From: Hanamia caeni
Lineage (GTDB): Bacteria; Bacteroidota; Bacteroidia; Chitinophagales; Chitinophagaceae
Length of the DNA stretch: 64,000 nt
Assembly: GCF_003721595.1 (NCBI RefSeq)
Contig: NZ_RJJR01000018.1
Span: 1-64,000, forward strand
Direction: 5' to 3'
This document shows positions 16,521-26,479 of the stretch, in pieces. Every line of letters starts with the position of its first letter. Position 1 is the stretch's first letter. A program made the position numbers and the translations under genes. The notes below the pieces were generated by a model. It searched no databases. It was not told the DNA's origin and saw nothing but the letters and a program-made list of their open reading frames with translations.

Positions 16521-16686
16521 TTATTTTGACCTGGTGTGATTGCTTTTGCCAACCTTGTGCGACCTTATATCCTTAATAACTTTTTCAAAGGCTTCGTGTT
16601 TTTTCAAAATGCTCTGTAGAATTTTTTGTATCGCTTTCATAAGATTTTAATTCTTCGAATGTTGTAAATTTTTTAACTGCTTTCAT
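16521..16686 (-). pseudogene. Frameshifted small helical gene
   Basis: The minus-strand frame MKAVKKFTTFEELKSYES runs to a stop, and in the next frame LKKHEAFEKVIKDIRSHK continues to a stop at 16521. Together they resemble a small family of charged helical proteins (FEELK..., KKHxxFEKxIKxIR) sometimes found beside toxin-like genes. A frameshift separates the halves, and no partner gene remains. The rest of 16366-16906 shows nothing convincing. Confidence 0.4.
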
Positions 16687-16906
16687 AATCTACTGTTTAA
16701 TGCATTACCGCGCTGCATTAATCTACTTTAAGAGAAAACCGCTTTCTCTATCTATCAAAAACAACAAATATTGAGCGAATCACAAGTTAAGAAGTGAAAA
16801 CCTCACGAGTTCTATTTGCAACCGAATTGTATGAGTAAATGAACAAATAATGCGGATTTAATGCACCATCATGGCACAGCCGATAAGTTTTGAAGTGGGT
16901 TACAGA

Positions 16907-17734
16907 TCACAAATATTTTTTCAATTTAGGCACCAGCAAATCTGCAATCATCGAAAAGCCCTTGTCAGAAGGGTGAAGTCCGTCAAATGTAACATTCATC
17001 GCACCTACAGGATAAGGGTATTCATCTGTTGCAGGATTAAAAGGAATACCGATAAATTCAGGATAGGGATAATTTTTATACCTGCCGGTTTCCGGGTCTT
17101 TCAAACGTTTATAATTTACCAGGCTTTTCAGGCCCATACCTTTTTTGTGATAAAGGTCGATACAATCAAAATGTTCATATTTCGCGATGGCCTTAATAGC
17201 CCGGGCAAATGCTTCCAGTGATTGCCCATTCTTCTCTTTATACGATCCCCAGGCATTATTTTTCATGCCATTGATGTATACAAAGTCTACGCGTTGCATG
17301 GGCGTTATCAATATGATGTGAGCATCTTTATTTAGGCTGCGAAGCTTATTGATGATAATCCTGAAAGAACCATACACGGTTGTATTGCCGGTATTGTTAA
17401 GGTAATCGGTGAACACACCAACCGGCCTTCCGGCCCACCAGTCGTTGGTTCCCAGGAAAACAGAATATACATCTGCTTTTATGATACCGAGGTTATCAAT
17501 TTCTTTGGCGATGCCGCCGGAGGTCCAGCCATTATGCCCCTGGTTGATGTAATGAACATTTGGTAATTTTTCAACCACCCTGGTCATGTATCCTTTAGCG
17601 ATCCTGTTGGCTGTTTCATCAGGATGTTCATTCAAATACGTGATAGAATCACCAATAGCCACCCAAATAATTTTTCGGGGAGTGAATGAAATGGCGATCA
17701 TGCCAACAGCCAATAACCAAACCAGTTTTTTCAT
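16907..17734 (-). CDS. Secreted SGNH/GDSL hydrolase
   Basis: 275 residues from ATG 17734, where a signal peptide begins (MKKLVWLLAVGMIAISF); the frame is open further upstream but without leader features. SGNH blocks: block I WVAIGDSITYL with the nucleophilic Ser, Gly in NGWTSGG, block III LGTNDWWAG with Asn, block V FDGLHPSDKG with Asp and His. It is likely an esterase acting on acylated carbohydrate in the periplasm or outside. Standalone gene. Confidence 0.85.
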   Translation of the reverse strand: MKKLVWLLAVGMIAISFTPRKIIWVAIGDSITYLNEHPDETANRIAKGYMTRVVEKLPNVHYINQGHNGWTSGGIAKEIDNLGIIKADVYSVFLGTNDWWAGRPVGVFTDYLNNTGNTTVYGSFRIIINKLRSLNKDAHIILITPMQRVDFVYINGMKNNAWGSYKEKNGQSLEAFARAIKAIAKYEHFDCIDLYHKKGMGLKSLVNYKRLKDPETGRYKNYPYPEFIGIPFNPATDEYPYPVGAMNVTFDGLHPSDKGFSMIADLLVPKLKKYL

Positions 17735-18169
17735 TTTTATTAATTTATGTGTTGATTCTTCCAAAGGAAAACTAGACAATATAACCGGTACAATGAAAAT
17801 CCGAAGCAGATAAGGGATCGATGCAGAAATTCCTCTTTTCAGATCAAAAATTACGGTTATTGTTGATACCAAAGCTACGATTCAAGGCGGATAAAAACGA
17901 GCTTGTCGAAGGCGTCCAAAATATGGAAGAAGTGTCGGTCTGAGCCTCGCCCTGGTTCATGGCGCACGAAACTATTTAGTTTTCTTTAAAAAATGATGCT
18001 AGCTTGTCAAATGGGATTTTATCCAACCTGTCATATATAAATCAATTTGGTCTGCTTACGGCTATGAAGACTGCATCCGCATGAGCTATACAGAAAAGGC
18101 TATCATTGCTGATAACCTTTTAAAAACATTGCAGACATGTACAGGAAGCCAAAAGTAATTTTACCTCAT
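17735..18169. other. Intergenic with possible gene remnant
   Basis: A plus-strand frame without a start runs to a stop at 18158: SAYGYEDCIRMSYTEK, then IADNLLKTLQTC. This has the look of the C-terminal helix of a larger enzyme such as an aminotransferase, but I cannot name it. No other feature was seen. Confidence 0.3.
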
Positions 18170-19300
18170 TTAGTTTTGCATTTTCCCGTGTATCTGATCA
18201 CAACTCAGCGTTAGTTGCAAAATCTGGCCACCACCGGGAGGCATACCAAATCCCCACTCAGAAACATATAATTTCCCATCAGGGCCGAAGGTCATCGCTG
18301 TCGGAAGATTGAGCCCGGAAATAATGACCTGTTTGCTTCCCGAACGATCTACTCTTACAATATCACCTGTGCCGGGAGTTGGAAATGGATTGTTGGTAAA
18401 ATTTTCCAGCACATACATTCCCCCGGATTCATCAAAGGCCACTCCAAGAACTGCATTAAATCCCTCAACGCTATCGGTTATGCGACCGTCCATACTAATC
18501 TTATATACCTTTGATTGATTCATTGCCGGAAACGTGGACAAATTGCCAAGATAAAAATTCCCATTATTATATGCCAATGCGGTGGGTACGATATGGCCCT
18601 CTACAGCAGACACATCAATCACGCGGGTGATTTTGCCATTAGTAGAAATTCTGTCGAGCTCGCCATGGTTGGGCTCTACTGCATATAAATCGCCGTTGAC
18701 ATTTACCATACTGTACCATGTACCATCGGGTTCAAAGTCATCTTCTTCAGGATTGGCTACCGGATGATTCATTAAATATCTGCTGAGATCGGTAACCATG
18801 TTCCATGATTTATTTGGGTTTACCCTGATCAATTCATTCGGAATACCGATCACCCCATGAGAGCATCCGGCGCCTCCAAATATAGCGTATAAGGTATGCC
18901 CCACAAATGCCACGTCTGCAACACCACTGACCAGGCTTCCCTGGGACGGGCTGGTCTGGCTGGATGGCAAATTATCAACATAAGTAACACGCTTGCCTGC
19001 AGTGTTGATTCTTGAAATGCGGCTGCCGTCGGTGCTTCCGGTATAAGGACCAACCGGTGGAATAACCTGTGTACAGTTGGTGGTAGTCTGTCCGCCAATA
19101 CCACCCTCCGCTACATAAAGCTGATTATCCGGACCAAACTTTAAGCCTCTCGGATTGTTTAAACCTGTTGCAAAAACCTTTGAAGTGGCCGTAATCTGGT
19201 CATCGCCGTTACAAAAATGAGCACCATTTTTTTTACAAGCTGTAAAGAACAGTGTAAGAATTATCAATGAAATAAATTGAAATAAATTTTTTGTTTTCAT
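18170..19300 (-). CDS. ScyD/ScyE-like beta-propeller lipoprotein
   Basis: 376 residues. A lipoprotein signal ends at FFTACKK. The mature protein has repeated propeller blades of the form PRGLKFGPDNQLYVAEGG (about 50), VADVAFVGHTLYAIFGG, TALAYNNGNFYLGNL, VLGVAFDESGGMYVLE and PTAMTFGPDGKLYVSEWG. This is the ScyD/ScyE family of extracellular propeller proteins, related to NHL and SMP-30 folds. Role unknown, probably binding or hydrolysis at the cell surface. Monocistronic. Confidence 0.8.
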   Translation of the reverse strand: MKTKNLFQFISLIILTLFFTACKKNGAHFCNGDDQITATSKVFATGLNNPRGLKFGPDNQLYVAEGGIGGQTTTNCTQVIPPVGPYTGSTDGSRISRINTAGKRVTYVDNLPSSQTSPSQGSLVSGVADVAFVGHTLYAIFGGAGCSHGVIGIPNELIRVNPNKSWNMVTDLSRYLMNHPVANPEEDDFEPDGTWYSMVNVNGDLYAVEPNHGELDRISTNGKITRVIDVSAVEGHIVPTALAYNNGNFYLGNLSTFPAMNQSKVYKISMDGRITDSVEGFNAVLGVAFDESGGMYVLENFTNNPFPTPGTGDIVRVDRSGSKQVIISGLNLPTAMTFGPDGKLYVSEWGFGMPPGGGQILQLTLSCDQIHGKMQN

Positions 19301-19810
19301 TGCCTAAATTTTAAATTTTGAAAATAGAATGACAAATGGTTTTTCATACAAGCCATTTTATATCCCGATTGCATGTATGGTTTACGTGACTCTTTTGTAC
19401 GCAAGATTTTTAAGGATCATTCCGGCAATGCAGGATGCTGAAATAAATACTGGCCGTTTTCAAATGAGAAGAAAAGGCTTTCATTATTATATTTTTTTCT
19501 TTGGCGGAATAAAAATTATAACAGCGAGTATTGATATAAAGAGATATTGGAGAAATGAAAATTTTCAGTGATCTGTGGGAGGAGAAGTAAAATAAATACC
19601 AGGGTCAGTAACCAAATTTAAATTAAATTTTATTACTAAAAAAAATAATAATATATTACCAAAGCGCCGGGTAAAAACCGATAACAGTCAGTGTAAATGC
19701 GGGTTTCAGCCAATGATTCAAAAATGACAGTGAAGCAGTAAATAATAAAGATTCGTGTTTTCGGCGAAGTGATTCTTTTTCCTGGCAACATTGAAAACTG
19801 AGGCGCGCCA
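19301..19810. other. Intergenic, nothing recognised
   Basis: 510 bp between minus-strand genes. Short open frames exist but have no family resemblance or start context. An A-rich tract lies near 19637-19655. Confidence 0.4.
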
Positions 19811-21475
19811 TTACAAATTATTACTTTCTTCCTCTTCGAAAAATTGTTGCGCCGTGCCTAACCGGGCACGCTCCTGCAGGTGATTGATGATGTCTGCCGC
19901 CCGCTTGCCGTGATGATTTATTCTTTCAAGATTGCTCATTAAATCCTCCGCAATTTGTTTCTTATCTTCTTCATCTCCGGAAGAAACCATTTCCTCTACC
20001 AGGTCTTTGGAAACATCTGAAAAGTTATTGACGAAATTGAGCGGATTTTGTATTTCGTGCGCCATACGCTTTGCCATCACACCAAATGCCGCCATCTTCT
20101 CAGATTGTACCAGTTGCTCCTGCGTGCTTTTTAAATTTTCATATGCTGCCTCCAACTTGATATTCGCTTTTTGCTTATACCGGTACCGGTTAATCAATGC
20201 TACAAGCAGCAACAACAATACGGCGCTGCCTGCAATAATTGAATTGCGGATATTGCGTTGCATGATATCTTTTTTTTCCTGCGTTGCCCGCGCTGCGGCT
20301 TCTTTTTTATCAAACGCATATTGCATCGCCGTTTCGGTAAGCTTTTTGTTTTTTTCTATATTGAACATGGAATCTTTTAAAACGGAAAAATTCTTGTAAC
20401 TCGCCAATGCCCCATTGTTATCACCAAGCAACGCCTGTATTTCACTTAATTGATTGTAGCAGGAAGACAAAGTATTTAAATCACCAATTTCTTTACTGAT
20501 CTGTATCGCACTGTCAGTATAGGCTTTGGCCTTTTGCAACGTGGCTGTCTTTCCTTTTGCAGTGTCTCTTGCCAGCTCCAAATAAATGTTTCCTATATTG
20601 CCCAGGCTGGCAGCGGTTTCAATTTTTACCCCTAACTCTTCACTTATTGCCAGCGATTGAAAATGATATTCCAGCGCTTTTCTGTAATCTTTTTGTTCAG
20701 CATAAATCACCCCGATATTACCCAGATCTCTCGCTATTCCATTTTTATCACCCAATTCTTTATACAACTGCAGTGATTTAAAATTGTATTGAAGCGCTTT
20801 TTCAGGGTTGTTTAAATTGCGGTACAACTCGCCAATATCGCCAAGATTAGCGGCTATGCCGCCTTTATTTCCCATTTGCTCATCAATTGAGTTTGCTTTT
20901 GTAATATAGTTCAGCGCTTTCTGATACTCTTTCTGGCTGTTATAAACAATGCCGATATTACATAAAGTAACCGCTATGTCGGGCTTATTGCCTATCTCCT
21001 CATTAATGCGCAATGCATCAAAATAATATTTTAAAGCGTCCGGGTATTGTGATAGATACCAGTGAATTACGCCGATATCACTAAGCATCCGCGCCGTTCC
21101 CGTCTTGTCGTCGATGTCCCGGAATTGTTGTAATCCCTTTAAAGAATATTCCAGTGCGGTGGCGTAGTCAGATTTTCCAAACCCGTAATTGCCCGCTATG
21201 GTTCTGTAGGCATTGGCTATTCCTTTTTTCCAGGCCAATTTTTCTGCAAGCGCTAAGGCACTTTTTCCATAACGCAAACCTTCGTCGGGATTTATAGAAT
21301 AATAGGTATGGCTCAGGTCAATCAGCAGTTTCACTTTATTGGTATCCACACGCGATTTTGGTAAACCGACGAGTAAAGAATCAATGCGCTCTTGTCCCTG
21401 CCGCTGTGCCGGTGATTGATGCGCTATGGGAAAAGTAATAAGGAGAAGCAGGAAGAAATTTTTCATTTTTGACAT
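19811..21475 (-). CDS. TPR sensor kinase lacking the ATPase domain
   Basis: 554 residues. A signal peptide (FFLLLLITFPIAHQSPA) is followed by about seven tetratricopeptide repeats (residues 75-340; blocks such as NIGVIYNSQKEYQKAL and LGNIGVIYAEQKDYRKAL), a membrane helix (SIIAGSAVLLLLLVALI, about 400), a coiled coil, and a HisKA-like dimerisation helix with the phospho-acceptor His in AKRMAHEIQNPLNFVNNF. The protein ends at EEEESNNL, where a HATPase_c domain of 130 or more residues normally follows. No N, G1 or G2 box is present here or downstream. It is either a truncated kinase or a phospho-relay or dimer partner. Confidence 0.75.
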   Translation of the reverse strand: MSKMKNFFLLLLITFPIAHQSPAQRQGQERIDSLLVGLPKSRVDTNKVKLLIDLSHTYYSINPDEGLRYGKSALALAEKLAWKKGIANAYRTIAGNYGFGKSDYATALEYSLKGLQQFRDIDDKTGTARMLSDIGVIHWYLSQYPDALKYYFDALRINEEIGNKPDIAVTLCNIGIVYNSQKEYQKALNYITKANSIDEQMGNKGGIAANLGDIGELYRNLNNPEKALQYNFKSLQLYKELGDKNGIARDLGNIGVIYAEQKDYRKALEYHFQSLAISEELGVKIETAASLGNIGNIYLELARDTAKGKTATLQKAKAYTDSAIQISKEIGDLNTLSSCYNQLSEIQALLGDNNGALASYKNFSVLKDSMFNIEKNKKLTETAMQYAFDKKEAAARATQEKKDIMQRNIRNSIIAGSAVLLLLLVALINRYRYKQKANIKLEAAYENLKSTQEQLVQSEKMAAFGVMAKRMAHEIQNPLNFVNNFSDVSKDLVEEMVSSGDEEDKKQIAEDLMSNLERINHHGKRAADIINHLQERARLGTAQQFFEEEESNNL

Positions 21476-21910
21476 CCGCTTTTGGCAATTGTAAATTAAT
21501 CAATATTTGATAAATTTTAATATTTTAAAAGCAGATTGTATTCATTAAATTGGAAAGCTTTGTTCCTAAAGCTGAATTATGCAATACAAACAAGTATTAA
21601 CCAATATCAACCAATTGTTGCCAATAACGATTATAGATTTCGATAAACGCTTTTTTATCACCACCCTGCAGCAATTTCAATAGTTCTATGCCAGAATATT
21701 TCTTATATGAATCCATTCTTTATGGCAACCTGATATCTGATATTGAGTTTTATATACCCAAGCAATAAAAGCAAAATTAAAATAGTTTTGGTAGTAAACA
21801 TCAGGCAAAAACATAGATATAGAAAACAGCTTTTGTCAGACTCCCCGGGTTTGTTCTATCTTAAATTCTATTTTTATAACGCTCAATATAATATATAAAA
21901 AGTCTAAAAA

Positions 21911-22111
21911 CGGGTTGCACCATCGAAATCAATTTCGAAAAATAATTTTGATGAAAAGAAACATGAGCCGCACTTTGGCAAAATTATTACCATCCCCACG
22001 ACAACGCCATCTTCTTTCATTTCGGAAGATGTTACCAAAAAGTTGCTGGGCTTTAAAGACAGTACAGAATTGCCTCTTGTGAAAAACACCATGCTACTGC
22101 GTTATTATTAA
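21911..22111 (+). pseudogene. C-terminal gene remnant
   Basis: A plus-strand frame with no start codon: GKIITIPTTTPSSFISEDV, then KKLLGFKDSTELPLVKN and LLRYY, stop. The amino-acid pattern looks genuine rather than random, but I cannot identify the family. The rest of 21476-22275 holds nothing else that I can support. Confidence 0.35.
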
Positions 22112-22275
22112 ACGGTCTGATGACGGCGTCAACCATAAGGCTCCTTTATTCTTTCTTCATTATATAAAAAAGAAATTTACTTAATTGATTTGTCGCAACT
22201 GGTGAGTAAATACTTTAGGAGAATTTGTTCTTGATTAGCTGTTCGTTCCAGTTTGCGGAGGGCACGAGGAGACAT

Positions 22276-23457
22276 TCACTGTTTCTCATCTTTCACACAT
22301 CTGAATCCCACATGTTCCAAGCCTGTATCAGGACTGCTTTTCATGCGACGAGCTACTCTGTAACCACTGCAATAAGCGTCATTGCACAGAAAACTTCCTC
22401 CACGTAAACTCTTTTTTGGAGTGTAAGGATCTTGGGGATCAAAACTTTTTTCAGGCCCTTGGGGATTTATTGCAATTGTTTTAAAAGATTGATAATAATA
22501 GGCATCGTACCAATCGCTACACCACTCCCACACGTTGCCGGCCATATCATACAAACCATAGCCGTTTGCAGAGAAAGATTTCACTGGCGCTAATTTCGCA
22601 TATCCATCCTTCTTATCATTATAATAAGGAAAATTTCCTCCCCATGAGTTTGCCTTCGCTTTGCCGGAATTTATTGATTCATTTCCCCAGGGATAAATTC
22701 CATTTTTTAACCCGCCTCTTGCCGCATATTCCCATTCCGCTTCTGTGGGTAAACGTTTGCCTGCCCATTTACAATAAGCCACCGCATCGTACCAGCTCAC
22801 CTGTACGACCGGATAATTTTCTTTTCCATCAATGCCGCTTCCCGGCCCTTCGGGATGTTTCCAATCTGCAGCTTTTACCCAACTCCACCACTGGCTATAA
22901 TCGTTTAAATTAACAGGACCAGAAGTCTGTCGAAAGACCAGCGATGCCGCCACTAATACACTGTCGGGTGGTTTTGACGTACCGGGTGGAAGGGTCGATT
23001 TCATTTCTTCCCAATCTGGTTTTCTTTCTGCAGTAGTCACATAATGAGTTGCTTTTACAAATTTTGCAAACTCGGCATTGGTCACTTCATTCGCATCCAT
23101 CCAAAAACTTCTTACCTGCACTTTATGCTTCGGATATTCATCCGAACTTGCCTGCGAATTATTGCCGCCCATCATGAACAAGCCACCTTTTATTAACACC
23201 ATGCCTTTGAAAGAAGGGTCAACATTGAATTTTAAAGAAGAATCAAAAGAAGTATAGCAGAACCTCGCAGGTACCATCATACAGGATGTGCCAGTATCAT
23301 TTTTAGCAGTGACGTAAGAGCTTTTTGTTTGGGTGTTATTAAATCCACTACATCCAAGAAATGTTATCAGGACTATAAAAAAGAAAACGAATTTTATATA
23401 TTTCAATGATTTAGAATTTTTTGGGAATTTAGAAAATGAACTGGTGTTAAACAGCAT
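22276..23457 (-). CDS. Formylglycine-generating sulfatase-modifying enzyme
   Basis: 393 residues, with an N-terminal membrane/lipoprotein-like leader (FVFFFIVLITFLGCSG). The FGE-sulfatase fold runs from MVLIKGGLFMMGG through VTNAEFAKFV, YPVVQVSWYDAVAYCKW, RLPTEAEWEYAARGG and YDMAGNVWEW to LEHVGFRCV. The copper-binding catalytic pair is present as C358-x4-C363 (SFLCNDAYCSGYR), as in true aerobic FGEs and unlike EgtB or PvdO relatives. It converts the sulfatase active-site Cys to formylglycine. It lies 31 bp after the sulfatase gene, whose CxPSR motif is the expected substrate. Confidence 0.9.
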   Translation of the reverse strand: MLFNTSSFSKFPKNSKSLKYIKFVFFFIVLITFLGCSGFNNTQTKSSYVTAKNDTGTSCMMVPARFCYTSFDSSLKFNVDPSFKGMVLIKGGLFMMGGNNSQASSDEYPKHKVQVRSFWMDANEVTNAEFAKFVKATHYVTTAERKPDWEEMKSTLPPGTSKPPDSVLVAASLVFRQTSGPVNLNDYSQWWSWVKAADWKHPEGPGSGIDGKENYPVVQVSWYDAVAYCKWAGKRLPTEAEWEYAARGGLKNGIYPWGNESINSGKAKANSWGGNFPYYNDKKDGYAKLAPVKSFSANGYGLYDMAGNVWEWCSDWYDAYYYQSFKTIAINPQGPEKSFDPQDPYTPKKSLRGGSFLCNDAYCSGYRVARRMKSSPDTGLEHVGFRCVKDEKQ

Positions 23458-23488
23458 TTATTATACTTGTATATCACTTTCGTTCTTT

Positions 23489-24910
23489 TTACCATTCCGC
23501 CCCTGCTGCTACAGGTAAGTCTGTACCAACATCCTTTGCTAATCTCTTCATTTCTTTTTCTAGTCGTTTAACTATTTCCGGGTGGTCTTTTGCTTGATTA
23601 TATAGTTCCTGCGGATCATACTGCATGTTAAATAGCTCAATATCCCCTCCAACCCCCGTAGTGATTCTAAGTTTCCACTCTCCTAATCTAATGCCCTGAC
23701 ATGAATTGATAAAATATCCAAATTCATTTCTGGATGAATGTTGCTGAGCTCCGGTGAAGAAGGGCAACATGTCCATACCGTCTATCTTATAATGTGGTAG
23801 TTTACCACCACCTAATTTCAAAAACGTGGTAAAAATATCCATATTAGTGACCATTTCATCTGAGACCTGACCAGGCTTAATATGTCCTGGCCAGAGAATC
23901 ATTGCCGGTACTCTGGGACCACCTTCATACGTGGTATGCTTGAAACCCCTCAGAGGCCCTGCAGATCCAGCATCCCAAGGGCTATTTCCAACTCCATACA
24001 TTTCCCAATGTTTTTTCCAGTTGCTACCCTCAGGTTCCGTCGGCTTTAAAAACATTCTAGGGGGAGCTTCCCGCCAAGGTCCATTGTCTGAGCCAAGAAA
24101 GACAATTGTATTTTTTGAAAGTCCTTCTTTTTTAAGTGTTTCCATAATTTGCCCAACACTCCAATCTAATGCCATCATAACGTCCCCCCTAAGCCCCGCT
24201 CCTGATTTTCCTAAGAACTCCGGAGCCACATGTAGTGGCAGATGTCCCATGTTGTAGGCCAGATAAAAGAAAAATGGCTCCTTATCCTTTGCACTTTTCT
24301 TTATAAACCTAATAGCTTCCGCCGTATATTTCAATGTCAAAGAGTCTTGATCTACCGGATATTCAACCACCGTAGTGTCTCTGTACATCACTAATGGAAC
24401 ATCTGTAGGGACATATGGTCTCTTATAATCATTAGAATAAGGAAGACCTAACCAACTGTCAAAACCGCGATTCGTGGGTAAATATTTTTTAGGGTCATAT
24501 CCGAGGTGCCATTTACCAGCCATCCCTGTAGCATATCCTGCACGACGGAGGCCTTCTGCAAGAGTTAAAATTGTATCAGGAAGTCCACCATGACCGCCGG
24601 CTCCCGTATTACCATTGAATTTAGTTCTTGCCATATATCGTCCAGTCATTAGCTCTGCTCTGGATGGAACACACCATGGAGCGGCTTCAAAAGATGTAAA
24701 ACGAATCCCTTCGTTACCAAACCTATTCATATTGGGTGTTTTAGTCGTCGGACTCCCGTAGTTCTGCAGATCGCCATAACCTACATCATCCATAAGAAGG
24801 ATAATAATATTTGGTTTTTCTTGTCCATGACACGGATTGCAATACAAAAAAGTATAAGTTAGTAGGAAAAAAATTATAAGATTTCTCTTTGTTCCTATGA
24901 AATTAATCAT
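23489..24910 (-). CDS. Secreted type I sulfatase (arylsulfatase A-like)
   Basis: 473 residues. A signal peptide (LIIFFLLTYTFLYCNPCHG) is followed by the metal-site start PNIIILLMDDVGYGDLQNYG. The active-site motif is CVPSR near residue 80 (AAPWCVPSRAELMTGRY), a Cys-type sulfatase needing formylglycine. MAGKWHLGY and SDNGPWRE supply other conserved residues. It should remove sulfate esters from a carbohydrate or aryl substrate in the periplasm. The operon with SusC, SusD and a dedicated FGE points to a sulfated glycan. Confidence 0.92.
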   Translation of the reverse strand: MINFIGTKRNLIIFFLLTYTFLYCNPCHGQEKPNIIILLMDDVGYGDLQNYGSPTTKTPNMNRFGNEGIRFTSFEAAPWCVPSRAELMTGRYMARTKFNGNTGAGGHGGLPDTILTLAEGLRRAGYATGMAGKWHLGYDPKKYLPTNRGFDSWLGLPYSNDYKRPYVPTDVPLVMYRDTTVVEYPVDQDSLTLKYTAEAIRFIKKSAKDKEPFFFYLAYNMGHLPLHVAPEFLGKSGAGLRGDVMMALDWSVGQIMETLKKEGLSKNTIVFLGSDNGPWREAPPRMFLKPTEPEGSNWKKHWEMYGVGNSPWDAGSAGPLRGFKHTTYEGGPRVPAMILWPGHIKPGQVSDEMVTNMDIFTTFLKLGGGKLPHYKIDGMDMLPFFTGAQQHSSRNEFGYFINSCQGIRLGEWKLRITTGVGGDIELFNMQYDPQELYNQAKDHPEIVKRLEKEMKRLAKDVGTDLPVAAGAEW

Positions 24911-24955
24911 TGCTAAATAAGTTTTTATAATAAATATGCTTAAGAATACTAATTG

Positions 24956-26461
24956 TTACCAGCCAGGATTTTGTTCTAATTTGGGATTTAAATCAATTTC
25001 GTTAGTTGGAATTGCCCATAAGTTATTTTTTGGAACCTTAAAACTTCTATTCTCATACACATCACCATTAAAGTCATATACCGGACCATTCATAACATCT
25101 TTGGCTATTCCCCACCGTCTTATATCTGTATAATAATATCCTTCCATTGCTAATTCAATTCTCCTTTCATGCCTTATTAGTTGTCGCATTTCGTCTTGGG
25201 ATAACCCTGGAGTAATCTTGGGCATATTTACACCTGGCCTTTCCCTAATTTGATTAATTGCATCATAAACGGATTGCACCGGACCGGCTTCTTCATTTTC
25301 CGCTTCAGCGTAAATGAGCAGAACACCGGCATAACGAATGACAATCGGATTAATTTCGCTACTTCCCGATGAAACAGGTGGAATATGACTACTGTCATTA
25401 TATGAAGTCCATTTTTTAGCTCCAATAAAAGTCTGAGGAACATCACTAGGTAGAGTAATATTACCATTAAACTTTGATCCTAAAAGTCTGACAGTTTTAT
25501 ATAACCTGGGATCCCTGTTTTTGTAGGGATTAGAAGGATCATACAATGGTGACTCTGAAGCTGGCTTTCCATCCTTCATAAAGTAAGCATCAATAAGTCC
25601 TTTTAGAGGTGCAGGATCAGTATGAACTGTAGCTTGATCAACGAAATTATTTTTAAATCGAGGCAATTTAAATTCAATATCCCATAACACTTCTGAGTTA
25701 TTCTCATTTTCCACTTTAAATAATCCCCCATAATCCGGAAACAAAGAATATTTATTCATATCAATTACTTCTTTAGCAGTTTCCGCAGCTTCCTTCCATT
25801 TACTATGATATAGTAAAATTCTCGCTTTAAAAGCTAATGCAGTTCCCTTGGTTACCCTGCCCGGAGCATTATCATCAGGCAGGAGAGAGGCTGCGTCAGA
25901 CAGATCATTGAGTATAAGATTCAGTATATCATCTTCACTCGCTCTGCCTTGATCGCCCTGAGAAGGATTGGGTTGATCTGTAATAAGAGGAACCCCTCCG
26001 AATTTGTCAAGCAGATCAGCATAAAAAAAAGCACGTAAAAATTTGGCCTCCCCTTTTATTTTATTGGCCACTTCTTCACCCAAATTTGCTGCGTCAACAT
26101 TAGCCAACACAGTGTTTGCTCTTCCTATGCCCCTGTAATTAGACGACCATGCGTTTTCAAACAAATCGTTAGTGGTTAATGCATCTCCTCTTGCAATTGA
26201 ACGCCAGCCACCCGGATCATCAAACTTTACTGCATTTGGCGATAATTTATCACCCTGAAATATTAAGTCACTTGAATATCCCCGTAAAACTTCATATACC
26301 CCTGTTAAACCTGCTTCTACCTCCTCTTCATTTTTCCAAAAATTTTCCTGTGTGTATTGATCGGCCGGGGAAGTTGATAAAAATTTTTTACATCCTAAAA
26401 GAAGAAATCCAAACACAAATATTACTTTCAGGCTTTTCTTTATATTATTTAATCCTTTCAT
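24956..26461 (-). CDS. SusD/RagB outer-membrane substrate-binding lipoprotein
   Basis: 501 residues. A lipoprotein signal ends at LLLGCKKFLST, followed by the standard SusD N-terminus (SPADQYTQENFWKNEEE, GLTGVYEVL), helical TPR-like segments (AKFLRAFFYADLLDKFGGVPL) and the C-terminal LIRHERRIELAMEGYYYTDIRRWG. It caps the SusC channel and binds the glycan at the cell surface. It starts 18 bp after the SusC stop in the same operon. Confidence 0.93.
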   Translation of the reverse strand: MKGLNNIKKSLKVIFVFGFLLLGCKKFLSTSPADQYTQENFWKNEEEVEAGLTGVYEVLRGYSSDLIFQGDKLSPNAVKFDDPGGWRSIARGDALTTNDLFENAWSSNYRGIGRANTVLANVDAANLGEEVANKIKGEAKFLRAFFYADLLDKFGGVPLITDQPNPSQGDQGRASEDDILNLILNDLSDAASLLPDDNAPGRVTKGTALAFKARILLYHSKWKEAAETAKEVIDMNKYSLFPDYGGLFKVENENNSEVLWDIEFKLPRFKNNFVDQATVHTDPAPLKGLIDAYFMKDGKPASESPLYDPSNPYKNRDPRLYKTVRLLGSKFNGNITLPSDVPQTFIGAKKWTSYNDSSHIPPVSSGSSEINPIVIRYAGVLLIYAEAENEEAGPVQSVYDAINQIRERPGVNMPKITPGLSQDEMRQLIRHERRIELAMEGYYYTDIRRWGIAKDVMNGPVYDFNGDVYENRSFKVPKNNLWAIPTNEIDLNPKLEQNPGW

Positions 26462-26479
26462 GTTATTAGTCGTTATTGT

